A stretch of DNA of 64,000 nt, taken from contig DATALZ010000014.1 of assembly GCA_036260805.1 (NCBI GenBank), forward strand, positions 62,001 to 126,000, written 5' to 3'. This stretch comes from Thermocaproicibacter sp036260805 (GTDB lineage Bacteria > Bacillota > Clostridia > Oscillospirales > Acutalibacteraceae). The notes below the pieces were generated by a model. The model did no database searches. It saw only the letters and a program-made list of their open reading frames with translations, and had not been told where the DNA came from. A program made the position numbers and the translations under genes. Of this stretch, positions 16,601 to 23,937 are shown piece after piece (the first letter of the stretch is position 1; every line of letters begins with the position of its first letter).

Positions 16601-17048
16601 CAGCTTCCTGCTTTTCTTTGGCTTTCCGCGCTCTTTCCTCTGCTGCTTTCAGTTCATCTGTGTCGAACCGGATGGTATTTTCATATTCGCGCTTGTATTC
16701 ATCCAGAGATTTGAGCTGCAGCCCATAGTAGATATCGTCTTCCGGAATGGAGCCGTCATCCTCTTCCTGCTTGCGGCGGAAGAGGGAATGACGTTTCTTT
16801 TTTTCGAGCGCGGCCGGCCGGGCAGGTGCGGGGGCAGGAGCTCCGGCTTCCATATTGAGAGCCATGCGCGCGCGGTGGACGATCTCGTCGGCGCTCAGCG
16901 GCGCTGCGCGATGCTTATCTTGAGGCTCGCTTTTGTTTTCCGCTTCATTCGGTTTTTGTTTGGAATCGTTTTTGCTGTGAATTTTTGCTTCAGCTAAAAT
17001 TTCGTCAACAGAATAATCGCTGTGCGGAACGTGTTTTTCATCGTTCAT
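13689..17048 (-). CDS. Giant membrane protein: degenerate P-type ATPase fold with long disordered N-terminus
   Basis: This protein has 1119 residues. Residues 1-560 are Pro/Glu/Ala-rich and probably disordered, with short repeated helices SVDEILAEAK (13-22) and SADEIVHRAR (52-61). Residues 569-690 hold four membrane helices, followed by a shortened A-domain-like stretch (690-760) and two more helices ending at CVCVPFG, where heavy-metal ATPases have CPC. The P/N-domain-like region 815-1050 keeps recognisable landmarks: NLPLARLGKIASQCGGM, GMGISGTVSDRVILVGT and AGKIPVYLASGG. However, DKTGTLT reads DAQDLFP (843-849), the TGES and MLTGD sites are lost, and no GDGxND is present. Two helices close the protein. 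It looks like a pseudo-ATPase, perhaps a sensor or scaffold. It is 17 nt downstream of rlmB. The alignment was made by eye. Confidence 0.75.
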   Translation of the reverse strand: MNDEKHVPHSDYSVDEILAEAKIHSKNDSKQKPNEAENKSEPQDKHRAAPLSADEIVHRARMALNMEAGAPAPAPARPAALEKKKRHSLFRRKQEEDDGSIPEDDIYYGLQLKSLDEYKREYENTIRFDTDELKAAEERARKAKEKQEAEKEAAQVPMEPDSAELSAEKISAEAPEIKTIAQEEPPEEPVVFDLPAEPERSSPAISVSSAAESTAEEIDVDRQDMLERILQHAGLDMDDIFGAEDAAPKPEPPGNPPRPTIPPLTRPPVPPAVEPGPAMEPEIKPPIVEPPLGPTQIPEMIPTTGESIGEPECEIEPEEPKPEEPQKESKEEKKRTGEPEIPTPEPTGETDADWETEPTGETEPTRNEFSAASAEKQTPVKEPVSAPPRIKDEAPAPAPVKEPSEHSIPQYRAGGIPLHIIELNGFEDALAAEAADYSTPPLHAPEPIPFPNLKQASGPDETPEQEEEAEPEETEVPGEPVQEDEIPGAVVLPIEQEREEISQTRRFTIPDETEEPKKAKKRFRLFGSDEDKGESSEESDGMEEELDDYTAPADAPSVMHDLSSSVRKLVLRFTVTGLCAVILTAFSIAWEHPAALPPALHSIYSAQAALAVHLIFLVIAAGFCAPAIWNGLKGLFSFQANADSAVSVAVIAAAVENVVFLVNGFPANCRLYSSLAALALFLNTAGKLSMAKRILKNFRFISSPEQKYAIQMFDDYNTAIQLVKGCGIGEPKIAYQTKTGFLRHFLKHSYSNDPSDHTSQFLAPAGFIGSLGLCITVAVLTKNPVTALTAFAASACVCVPFGNMLSVNLPLARLGKIASQCGGMTIGWDSVEKFSDTNAVMMDAQDLFPRGTVVLNGIQTFSGQRIDEAILDASALTEAAGGPLSDLFSQIVKSRGNILPHVERPSYEDGMGISGTVSDRVILVGTGELLKKHGVEAPSHDYEEKYIRAGKIPVYLASGGILVAMFLVSYRSDRRRAAELRRLEYNGISLLVRTRDPNITPELVADCFGLSPHSIIVLPERLGDIYESLQSNPPERASAVMATKGRAAAMMRMLTACVRQRGNITIGVAIQTTGAALGFALVAFFAAYAGLGQLTATALILFEAFWTAAVLFVPRIRKP

Positions 17049-17065
17049 CCTGATCCGCTCCCGTA

Positions 17066-17833
17066 TTATTTTGTCTTAATACCGTTTCGCTGCCGGACAA
17101 TCTCATAACAAATGATACCGCATGCGACTGACGCATTAAGCGAATTTATCTTTCCCAACATTGGCAGGGATATCACAAAATCCGCCTTTTCCCGAATCAG
17201 GCGGCTTACACCAAATCCTTCTGAACCGATCACCACAGCCGCAGGGCCGGAAAAATCCGTACCGCACCAGCTCTGGCCATCCATATCTGCTGCATAAATC
17301 CAGACGCCGCGTTCTTTTAATTCGTCGATTGTGGATGCAAGGTTGGTAACGCGCGCCACGGGCACATACTCCACGGCTCCTGCGCTGGCCTTTCCAACCG
17401 ACCAGGTGAGTCCGACGCTGCGGCGTTTGGGAATAATAACGCCGTGAGCACCGGCACATTCCGCCACACGCAGAACAGCGCCGAGATTATGCGGGTCTTC
17501 CAGACCGTCGGCGATAATAATAAACGGAGCTTCGTTCCGCTCCTGTGCGAGCGCAAAAATATCATCCACCTCTGCGTATTCCTTTGCTGCGGCAACCGCA
17601 ACAACACCCTGATGAACCGCGCCGGCGCACATATGGTCAAGTTTTTTCGGGTCGGCTTCCTTTACGGCGATTTCAAGTTTTTTCGCCTGGGCAATCAATG
17701 CGCCGATGCTTCCGGAACGGTCGCCGCGGGCGACATAAAGGTTGTCGATGGCACGGCCGCTTTTCAGGGCTTCGGCAACGGCATTTCTGCCTGCAATAAC
17801 GCCTTCTGCGATTTTGTCATTGTTTTCCTGCAT
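17066..17833 (-). CDS. rlmB: 23S rRNA (guanosine-2'-O-)-methyltransferase, SpoU/TrmH family
   Basis: This 255-residue protein has an N-terminal substrate-binding domain (GVIAGRNAVAEALKSG; about residues 9-80) and a SPOUT knotted methyltransferase domain with the three family motifs: EDPHNLGAVLRVAE, VVIGSEGFGVSRL and LPMLGKINSLNASVACGI. The motifs and length fit RlmB, which methylates the ribose of G2251 in 23S rRNA; TrmH-like relatives cannot be fully excluded. A TATAAT with TTGAAA 15 nt upstream lies at about 17884-17910 on the minus strand and may be its promoter. The ATPase-like gene follows at once. Confidence 0.88.
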   Translation of the reverse strand: MQENNDKIAEGVIAGRNAVAEALKSGRAIDNLYVARGDRSGSIGALIAQAKKLEIAVKEADPKKLDHMCAGAVHQGVVAVAAAKEYAEVDDIFALAQERNEAPFIIIADGLEDPHNLGAVLRVAECAGAHGVIIPKRRSVGLTWSVGKASAGAVEYVPVARVTNLASTIDELKERGVWIYAADMDGQSWCGTDFSGPAAVVIGSEGFGVSRLIREKADFVISLPMLGKINSLNASVACGIICYEIVRQRNGIKTK

Positions 17834-18220
17834 ATTAATAAACCAAACTTTCCAATATAATTCAAGATAATCTATTTTTTTTCATTATATCACAAAATGT
17901 ATTGTTTCAATACGACATTCAACCGGAATTTTGGCGACAATTCAAAAATAGTTGAAAAAATGAGATTTTCACTTTATCAACATTCTTAAGGAGAATATAC
18001 ATTCAAATTTTTCCCGGAATCAAGCCGATTATACAAACCGTATTTGCATCGGTTGACATAAAGCTGTGGAATACGGGGGAATTACAGTTGAAAACTCTGT
18101 GGAAAATGTTGATAAGTCCAGTCACTAACGATTTTAAGCGGTTGATACATAAAAACTGCATATGAAATTATGTAAACCAAATAAGGAGTTATTTCATTAC
18201 TTTCCGTATTCTCAAGGTGG
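17834..18220. other. Non-coding divergent region between rlmB and the glycosylase gene
   Basis: No convincing gene is present. An 11-bp inverted repeat, TTATCAACATT (17974-17984) and AATGTTGATAA (18105-18115), is spaced about 120 nt apart. A stop-free frame runs through 17956-18164 but has no usual start codon, although an AAGGAG precedes an ATT codon at 18001. The region probably carries rlmB control signals on the left and leader DNA of unknown use on the right. Confidence 0.4.
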
Positions 18221-18249
18221 TTGAGTAAGCGCAGATTCCATGATATAAT
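18221..18249 (+). promoter_or_regulatory. Sigma-A promoter for the glycosylase gene
   Basis: TTGAGT and a perfect TATAAT are separated by 17 nt, 45 nt upstream of the start codon at 18295. Confidence 0.75.
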
Positions 18250-18294
18250 GACCGTAAAAAGGTGGCTCTTCGCTTGAAATTGGAGTAAATTTGG

Positions 18295-19071
18295 ATGAAA
18301 ATGGAAATATTAACGCAATCGCTGGACTGCGGCCAGTGCTTTCGGTGGAACCGGCTTTCGGACGGTTCGTGGGAAGGCGTTGCGTGTGGAAAACATGTGC
18401 ATATCACCGAGAAAAACCTTGCGAAGGTGCTGAGTCAAAAATTTTGGGCGCAGTATTTCGACATGGACCTGGATTACGATAAAATCCGCGAGAATTTCTG
18501 CCGGATGGACCCGGTGCTGGCCCAGGCTGCGCAGTATGCACCGGATATGCGTATCCTCAATCAGGACCCGTGGGAGGCGCTCTGCTCGTTCATCCTCTCG
18601 CAATGCAATAATATTAAACGGATTAAGGGCATGGTTGCCCGGCTCTGCGCGAAGTATGGAAGTCCTTTTGACGGTGATTACCTGACTTTCCCGACGGCGG
18701 AAGTCCTCGCGTCCGCGGATGAAGAAGACCTGCGCAGTCTCGGATTCGGGTATCGTGCTTCCTATGTCCTGGACGCGGCGCGAAAAATTGCGTCCGGTAC
18801 CGTCAATCTGGATGAAATTAAGCGGATGCCGCTGGAAGAAGCGCGTTTGAAACTGACCGGGATTGAAGGTGTCGGCACGAAGGTAGCGGACTGCGCATTG
18901 CTTTACGGCCTTCACCGACTGGACGCGTTTCCCTTGGACGTTTGGATGAAACGCGCCATGAAGACGCTGTTTCCAGGCAAAAATCCGGAGTGGTTCGGGC
19001 CTTACGCGGGGATAGCTCAGCAGTATCTTTTTCACTACAGCAGAAACCATCCGGAGCTGTTCCAGAAATAG
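18295..19071 (+). CDS. 8-oxoguanine DNA glycosylase, OGG1 type
   Basis: This 258-residue DNA-repair enzyme belongs to the HhH-GPD superfamily. The N-terminal OGG_N-like segment contains LDCGQCFRWNR, as in OGG1. The helix-hairpin-helix is LTGIEGVGTKVADCALLYG (about residues 182-200), with the catalytic Lys in GTKVADC, and the conserved Asp follows in DAFPLDVWMKR. This is the OGG1 arrangement (lyase-active Lys plus Asp), not that of MutY or AlkA. It removes oxidised guanine opposite C. The start has GGAGTAAATTTGG upstream. It stands alone under its own promoter. Confidence 0.92.
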   Translation: MKMEILTQSLDCGQCFRWNRLSDGSWEGVACGKHVHITEKNLAKVLSQKFWAQYFDMDLDYDKIRENFCRMDPVLAQAAQYAPDMRILNQDPWEALCSFILSQCNNIKRIKGMVARLCAKYGSPFDGDYLTFPTAEVLASADEEDLRSLGFGYRASYVLDAARKIASGTVNLDEIKRMPLEEARLKLTGIEGVGTKVADCALLYGLHRLDAFPLDVWMKRAMKTLFPGKNPEWFGPYAGIAQQYLFHYSRNHPELFQK

Positions 19072-19127
19072 CCGTCCGTGCAGGAAATTGCTTTCAATTC
19101 AATAAATAATAATTTAACAATCATCCC

Positions 19128-19156
19128 TTTATCTTTTGAAGGGAATGAGGTATAAT
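19128..19156 (+). promoter_or_regulatory. Probable promoter of fba
   Basis: A perfect TATAAT at 19151-19156 has a weak -35 (TTTATC) 17 nt before it. The -35 lies inside a small hairpin, CCCTT / GAAGGG, which could hint at control. Confidence 0.45.
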
Positions 19157-19193
19157 AAGGGCAACAAATGAATTAGATTAGGAGTGACAGCTA

Positions 19194-20132
19194 ATGTCGT
19201 TGGTCAATACCAAAGAAATGTTCAAAAAAGCCTATGCCGGCGGGTACGCAGTCGGCGCGTTCAACGTCAACAACATGGAAATCGTACAGGGAATCACCGA
19301 AGCGGCTTCCGAACTGAAAGCACCGGTCATCCTCCAGGCGTCCGCAGGCGCCCGCAAATATGCTACCCACACTTATCTTGTTAAATTGGTTGAAGCGGCA
19401 GTCATTGAGCATCCGGAAATTCCGATCACTCTGCATCTGGACCACGGCCCGTCCTATGAAGTCTGCAAAGACTGCATCGACGGCGGTTTCACTTCCGTTA
19501 TGTTCGACGGTTCTTCCAAGCCGTACGAAGAGAACGTGGAAGAGACCCGCAAGATTGTGGAATATGCTCACAAGTACAATGTAACGGTTGAAGCAGAACT
19601 CGGCAAACTCGCAGGCATTGAAGACGCTGTCAATGTTGACGCGGACAAGGCTCAATTCACCGACCCGAATGAAGTTCAGGACTTCGTAACAAGAACCGGC
19701 GTTGACTCCCTTGCAATCGCCATCGGCACAAGCCACGGCGCATACAAATTCAAGCCCGGCCAGAAGCCGCAGCTTCGTTTCGACATCCTGAAGGAAGTTT
19801 CCGAACGTCTGCCGGGATTCCCGATCGTTCTGCACGGCGCTTCTTCCGTCCCGCAGGAATTTGTCAAGATGGTCAACCAGTTCGGCGGCAAAATGCCGGA
19901 TGCAATTGGTATTCCGGAAGAAATGCTCCGTGAAGCGGCAACGATGGCAGTCTGCAAGATCAATGTTGACTCCGACCTGCGTCTTGCCATGACCGGCAGC
20001 ATCAGAAAGCATTTTTCTGAGCATCCGGATCACTTTGACCCGCGCCAATACCTCGGCGACGGACGCGATGCGATCAAGGCTCTGGTTGAGCACAAGATCA
20101 ACACTGTTCTCGGCTGCGCAGGCAAAGCTTAA
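19194..20132 (+). CDS. fba: Class II fructose-1,6-bisphosphate aldolase
   Basis: This 312-residue zinc-dependent aldolase splits fructose 1,6-bisphosphate into two triose phosphates in glycolysis. The metal and substrate segments are present: LHLDHGPSYE (Asp/His), SVMFDGSS, VEAELG, GTSHGAYKF and LHGASSVP, with the phosphate-binding KINVDSDLR near the end. Length and motifs fit the FbaA/FbaB bacterial class IIA-like group. The start is preceded by AGGAGTGACAG. The gene has its own promoter and a strong terminator, as usual for a highly expressed glycolytic gene. Confidence 0.96.
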   Translation: MSLVNTKEMFKKAYAGGYAVGAFNVNNMEIVQGITEAASELKAPVILQASAGARKYATHTYLVKLVEAAVIEHPEIPITLHLDHGPSYEVCKDCIDGGFTSVMFDGSSKPYEENVEETRKIVEYAHKYNVTVEAELGKLAGIEDAVNVDADKAQFTDPNEVQDFVTRTGVDSLAIAIGTSHGAYKFKPGQKPQLRFDILKEVSERLPGFPIVLHGASSVPQEFVKMVNQFGGKMPDAIGIPEEMLREAATMAVCKINVDSDLRLAMTGSIRKHFSEHPDHFDPRQYLGDGRDAIKALVEHKINTVLGCAGKA

Positions 20133-20197
20133 GCAACTGATTCTGCATGTTTGGCCCGCTATTGGGCGACTGCAAACTGCAATAGAATAGTTGAATT

Positions 20198-20237
20198 CAG
20201 CGGGACAGCAATAAGCTGCTCCCGCTGTTTTTTCGTA
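20198..20237 (+). terminator. Terminator of fba
   Basis: The stem CAGCGGGACAGC / GCTGCTCCCGCTG with a small bulge is followed by TTTTTT. Confidence 0.88.
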
Positions 20238-20244
20238 AAAAAGA

Positions 20245-20277
20245 GCGTTCCCCATCACATGGGGAACGCATATTTTT
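20245..20277. terminator. Second terminator facing the tandem membrane genes
   Basis: The perfect stem GCGTTCCCC / GGGGAACGC with loop ATCACAT has A-rich DNA on its left (a U run on the minus strand) and TATTTTTT on its right. It can end the minus-strand membrane-protein transcript. Confidence 0.75.
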
Positions 20278-20321
20278 TAGGCTTTCTTGATTGTAATGGC
20301 TGATTTATGAGAAGCACGAAA

Positions 20322-20732
20322 CTATTCTTCCGGATTTTTCGGGCGGTATTTTTGGTCTCCGATTGCACGAAGAATCACAGCTACGATGAATACATCGCAA
20401 AAACCATACTTTAGCCATGGCGGCCCCGGAACCAGAAAGCTAACCAGCAAAACAGGCAGGAAGAGGAAAAATGTCACGTCGATAAACCGATAAATACGGT
20501 AAAAAGGGCCGTTCCCGGGTTGAATGGGGAGGCAGTCACGTTCCATAACGCCTGCCCAGTGAATTTGACTGTTTACAAACATGAGCCAAATGAAAACCGG
20601 TATAGCTTGGGGGATTGACCAGGCAAGCCAAATCGAAATCAGCAATACCACGGTGATGATAATGAGAAAACGTTCAACGAACGGGAATAAAAGATGCACC
20701 AGTTTATTACGGAATTTCTCAAGATAGTCCAT
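20322..20732 (-). CDS. Small membrane protein, tandem copy 1
   Basis: This 136-residue protein has about four membrane helices. The N-terminal FRNKLVHLLFPFVERFL and the central GVMERDCLPIQPGNGPFYR, followed by DVTFFLFLP, are nearly identical to those of the neighbouring copy. The differences cluster in the first helix pair and the loop at residues 35-55. The C-terminus ends in GDQKYRPKNPEE in both. I do not recognise the family. The two genes and their flanks arose by a recent tandem duplication. Confidence 0.65.
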   Translation of the reverse strand: MDYLEKFRNKLVHLLFPFVERFLIIITVVLLISIWLAWSIPQAIPVFIWLMFVNSQIHWAGVMERDCLPIQPGNGPFYRIYRFIDVTFFLFLPVLLVSFLVPGPPWLKYGFCDVFIVAVILRAIGDQKYRPKNPEE

Positions 20733-20818
20733 AAGAATACCGCCCTTCCCGGAGCCGCTGGTTCCACTTTATAGAAATAATTGCCAATAATTTATTTTCT
20801 ATTTAATTGAGAAGCAAA

Positions 20819-21241
20819 TTATTCTTCCGGATTTTTCGGGCGGTATTTTTGGTCTCCAATTGTGCGAAGGATCACAGCCACGATGAGTACACCGTAAAAA
20901 CTATTGTTTAGCCATGGCGGCCCCGGAACCAGAAAGCTAACCAGCAAAACAAGCAGCAAGAGGAAGAATATCACGTCGATAAACCGATAAATGCGGTAAA
21001 AAGGGCCGTTCCCAGGTTGAATGGGGAGGTAGTCACGTTCCATAACGCCTGCCGAGTGAATTTCGTTGTATATAATGATTAGCCAAAATATAATCGACCT
21101 TATTTGCCAGTATTTTTGGGGAACAGACCAGGTAAGCAAAATTGATACCACCAATACCACACTGATAACAATGAGAAAACGTTCAACGAACGGGAATAAA
21201 AGATGCACCAGTTTATTACGGAATTTCTCAAGATAGCTCAT
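20819..21241 (-). CDS. Small membrane protein, tandem copy 2
   Basis: This 140-residue close paralogue of copy 1 has the same start segment (YLEKFRNKLVHLL), the same central GVMERDYLPIQPGNGP block and the same C-terminus. The ATG at 21241 matches the position of the copy 1 start and follows GGGAATGGTGG; a longer frame reaching 21310 is less likely. This copy is the upstream one in the transcript, so both may be made from one mRNA. Function unknown. Confidence 0.65.
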   Translation of the reverse strand: MSYLEKFRNKLVHLLFPFVERFLIVISVVLVVSILLTWSVPQKYWQIRSIIFWLIIIYNEIHSAGVMERDYLPIQPGNGPFYRIYRFIDVIFFLLLLVLLVSFLVPGPPWLNNSFYGVLIVAVILRTIGDQKYRPKNPEE

Positions 21242-21409
21242 AAGAGTACCACCATTCCCGGAGCCGCTGGTTCCGCTTTCAAAAATAAATACCAATAATT
21301 TACTTTCCATATCTACATCATACTGTATGATGTTTTATTAGTCAATGCTAAAAAGTTGTTTTTGAAAGCTCTTTCCCTGCGCTCGATCGAATGTAATGCT
21401 GAGGAGCGC

Positions 21410-22903
21410 TCATATTTTATGCGGCTCCGGCGCCTGAAATCTGACGCTCTCTTTTTTGCAGATTTTCTGTACGGCTTTTTTGCCGGAAAGGGCGTTCATA
21501 AACGTAGCTCCCATCGAAGTGGCCCAGACTCCTGCGAAATAGAAGTGGCCAAGACCTGGAACCTCGCTGTTGTCGGAATGGAGCATGCTGCTGAGGCCGA
21601 ACTTTTTGCTGGGGCCGTTGCAGAAACCGTGCGTGCCGCCCATGAAGCGTTCCCACGTGAGGAGCGTGGGGACATCGGTTACTTCCACCTGATTCGTAAT
21701 GCCCGGAAAGCGGGTCTCTAGAAGGGCAATTACCTGCCGGGCAACTTTCTCCTTTTCCGCTTCATAATCCTCACGGTTTTCCGCGAGTTTTTTCCAGTAG
21801 GAATAGGAAGAAACCAATTCTGCTTTGATAACGCCCTTTCCTTCCGGCGCCATTGTGGAAACGAAGCCGTAGATCTGCATTTCCAGCGAATCCAGTTCGT
21901 GGCCAGCAATGGTAACCGGTTTGTCGAGAAGCAGAATCAGGCTCGACGGCTCTTTTGAAAGGTCACGGTTTACACCGAGAAATACGTGAACGGCCCAGTT
22001 TGTTTCATCATCGGGTTCCTTACAGTATCCGCGGAGCTGGTCGTTCATATACGTACCGCCAAGCATTTCAAGCAGCGTTTTTCTGCCGTCCGCGTCAGAA
22101 ATAACATAATCCGCGAAGTGCTCCGTACCGTCCTCAAGGCGGACTCCAACCGCCTGATTGTCTTTCACAAGGATTTTGCTTACTTTCCGGCCGCAGTGAA
22201 TGCAGCCGCCAAGGGATGTGTATTTCTTTTCAATTCCGCCGATCAACGCCGCACTTGCACCCTCGGGCCACAGGATATCCCTGTTACATCCGCATGCGTG
22301 GCGGGCCAGGTGCATAAAGACCGGCATATCCGGGAGCGAGTACACAAGCAGCGGAAATGCGCGTTTCAGAAAAGGGTCGGTAAAGCGGCTTGCGAAATCC
22401 TTCATGGACGTTCGGAACCACTTCATGTTTTTGAAAAGCATCGGAATGTTTTTCAGGATGCCGGGCACTCCGCCCGTCATCATTTCGCCCATCAGGTCGT
22501 GTTTGGAGAACACTCGAATTGCCTCCGTGTATTCGTGAATCACGTCCTTATCCTGAGGGGACAGGGCGCAAAGCTCCTCTTCCAACTTTTGCGGATCGTA
22601 ATAATCAATAAAGATTTTACCATCGGTATTAACAGCGCTCACACATTCTTTCGGCTGAATCATTTTCGCAGGCATAGCGCCAATTTCCGTCCAGATGCGA
22701 TTGAGTCTGGATTTTGGGGAACAGCCCATCAGATGGTGAATGCAGCAGTCGAACGTATAACCGTTTCTTTTCCAGGAAGCGCACTGACCGCCGGGATGTG
22801 CGCCCATTTCAAAAATTTCGGTCTGAAAACCGTTCGCCTGCCCATAGATACCGGCGGATAGTCCCCCGAGACCCGCCCCGATGATGAGAATTGATTTTTT
22901 CAT
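21410..22903 (-). CDS. FAD-dependent phytoene desaturase-like (CrtI family) oxidoreductase
   Basis: This 497-residue flavoprotein has an N-terminal FAD-binding Rossmann motif, IIGAGLGGLSAGIYG (about residues 6-20), followed by the GG-doublet-like GAHPGGQCASW. The C-terminal FAD-binding segment GLGHFYFAGVWATSMGAT is also typical of the CrtI/CrtISO family. In bacteria without carotenoid genes, such proteins act on unknown lipids or isoprenoids. No carotenoid gene is visible here. It is 22 nt downstream of a TetR-type gene in the same direction, so it is probably the target of that regulator. Confidence 0.82.
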   Translation of the reverse strand: MKKSILIIGAGLGGLSAGIYGQANGFQTEIFEMGAHPGGQCASWKRNGYTFDCCIHHLMGCSPKSRLNRIWTEIGAMPAKMIQPKECVSAVNTDGKIFIDYYDPQKLEEELCALSPQDKDVIHEYTEAIRVFSKHDLMGEMMTGGVPGILKNIPMLFKNMKWFRTSMKDFASRFTDPFLKRAFPLLVYSLPDMPVFMHLARHACGCNRDILWPEGASAALIGGIEKKYTSLGGCIHCGRKVSKILVKDNQAVGVRLEDGTEHFADYVISDADGRKTLLEMLGGTYMNDQLRGYCKEPDDETNWAVHVFLGVNRDLSKEPSSLILLLDKPVTIAGHELDSLEMQIYGFVSTMAPEGKGVIKAELVSSYSYWKKLAENREDYEAEKEKVARQVIALLETRFPGITNQVEVTDVPTLLTWERFMGGTHGFCNGPSKKFGLSSMLHSDNSEVPGLGHFYFAGVWATSMGATFMNALSGKKAVQKICKKESVRFQAPEPHKI

Positions 22904-22925
22904 TGAGACCCGATTCCTTTCATAG

Positions 22926-23522
22926 TTATTCTCGGCTGCAATACGATGAATTAATACCGGACAGAACGGTGCTCACGAGGTTGTCGATAAAGATTCTGCG
23001 CTGTTCCTCATTGTGAAAATCAAAATCCGCGGTTTCCGAAAGAACACGTTCCCGGAGAAAAAGGCTTTGAATGGAAGAGCACAGGATATGCCCGGCAAGA
23101 AAACGCCGCCGATCGTCCGGAATAATTTCTTTAAGAATCCTGTCATATGCTTCGACGGAGAGCTGCGTATTGTCCCGGCTGTTGCCGTCGTTCATATCCC
23201 TCAGGATCGACAGGCGGGAAACATTCGCGTGCGAATCCAGATACTCCATTGTTTTTGCAATAGTCAGCTTTAGCTTTGCTTCGGGCGAACCGTTTGAGCT
23301 TTTCACCAGTGCCGGGACTTTTGCAATTACTTCATCCACAATTCTCTGCACCGCAATATTGACCAGATTCTCTTTGCTTCGAAAGTAATAGTTAACCAGT
23401 CCCACGCCGACTCCCGCGCGCCGGACGATCTTTCGGACGGATATATTTTGCTCGTCTTCCCGGATGAGGGAAATGGCGGCGGCAATCAGTTTTTCTTTTG
23501 TGTCTTCTTCTTTTTGAATCAT
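22926..23522 (-). CDS. TetR-family transcriptional regulator
   Basis: This 198-residue protein has an N-terminal helix-turn-helix domain (about residues 10-55; ISVRKIVRRAGVGVGLVNYY, then RSKENLV). This is the classical TetR pattern, in which the recognition helix ends in YYxFRSKEnL. The C-terminal domain is variable and would bind a ligand or mediate dimerisation. A palindromic operator candidate lies just upstream, and the CrtI-like gene follows in the same transcript, which suggests self-repression and control of that gene. Confidence 0.88.
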   Translation of the reverse strand: MIQKEEDTKEKLIAAAISLIREDEQNISVRKIVRRAGVGVGLVNYYFRSKENLVNIAVQRIVDEVIAKVPALVKSSNGSPEAKLKLTIAKTMEYLDSHANVSRLSILRDMNDGNSRDNTQLSVEAYDRILKEIIPDDRRRFLAGHILCSSIQSLFLRERVLSETADFDFHNEEQRRIFIDNLVSTVLSGINSSYCSRE

Positions 23523-23541
23523 GTACGACCCCGCTTAATGA

Positions 23542-23568
23542 TTGAACATTGTTTTGAACACTGTACAA
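23542..23568. promoter_or_regulatory. Candidate TetR operator
   Basis: TTGAACATTG and CACTGTACAA form an imperfect inverted repeat (8 of 10 pairs) around a 7-nt centre. It lies 20 nt upstream of the regulator start. Confidence 0.5.
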
Positions 23569-23601
23569 ATAGTATCATTCCTTTTAATATATGTCAATTA
23601 T

Positions 23602-23787
23602 CTACAGCAATTCCATTTCAGACTGCGAGATAAGATGTGTAAATCTGGAACTGCTGTAGGCTATGCTTTTGGCTTGATGCTATTTATAGCGTTTTTACTT
23701 TTAAACAGGAAAGAATTTTAACCGTAAAAACGCATTCGGCAATTTTGAATTTTTAATCAAGTGCTGATTAAAAATTAAATTGCTATA
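23602..23787. repeat. MITE-like element with terminal inverted repeats and internal hairpins
   Basis: The ends are CTACAGCAATT (23602-23612) and AATTGCTATAG (23777-23787), inverted copies with one mismatch. Inside are three further strong stems: CTACAGCAATTCCA with TGGAACTGCTGTAG (23602-23659), GCGTTTTTAC with GTAAAAACGC (23689-23733), and a 12-bp perfect stem AATTTTTAATCA / TGATTAAAAATT (23748-23776). It does not encode a protein. It could be a miniature inverted-repeat element or a structured RNA. Confidence 0.5.
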
Positions 23788-23812
23788 GAATAAATATCGG
23801 AGTATCTCTTAT

Positions 23813-23839
23813 TGAAAAAATTTAAAAAAAGAATATAAT
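23813..23839 (+). promoter_or_regulatory. Candidate promoter for the APH-fold kinase gene
   Basis: TTGAAA and TATAAT are separated by 15 nt, slightly short. The site lies about 100 nt upstream of the start codon and just after the MITE-like element. Confidence 0.4.
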
Positions 23840-23937
23840 TTATGGGAAATAATTCATAAAAAAATCAGTTTCTGCCGATTTTTGGTCCGGACGAAGCCTG
23901 AGTTAAAATTTGAACGGAAACGATAAACGGAGATACG

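Larger units (their letters stand above)
20322..21265. repeat. Tandem direct duplication of about 430-500 bp
   Basis: The segments 20322-20750 and 20819-21265 are highly similar over almost their whole length, including the upstream flank GGAGCCGCTGGTTCC just before each start. The intervening 70-90 nt are AT-rich and less similar. Identity is highest at the 3' and 5' ends of the genes and lower in the middle. Confidence 0.8.

Noticed and set aside
18061..18120. DnaA-box-like TGTGGAA sequences
   Set aside because: They do not match TTATCCACA closely and are not clustered, and no dnaA or dnaN is nearby, so an origin is not supported.
17956..18166. Stop-free frame with AAGGAG before an ATT codon at 18001, reading like a protein segment
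   Set aside because: It has no ATG, GTG or TTG at the right distance, no recognisable family and AT-rich codons. A chance open frame in non-coding DNA is more likely.
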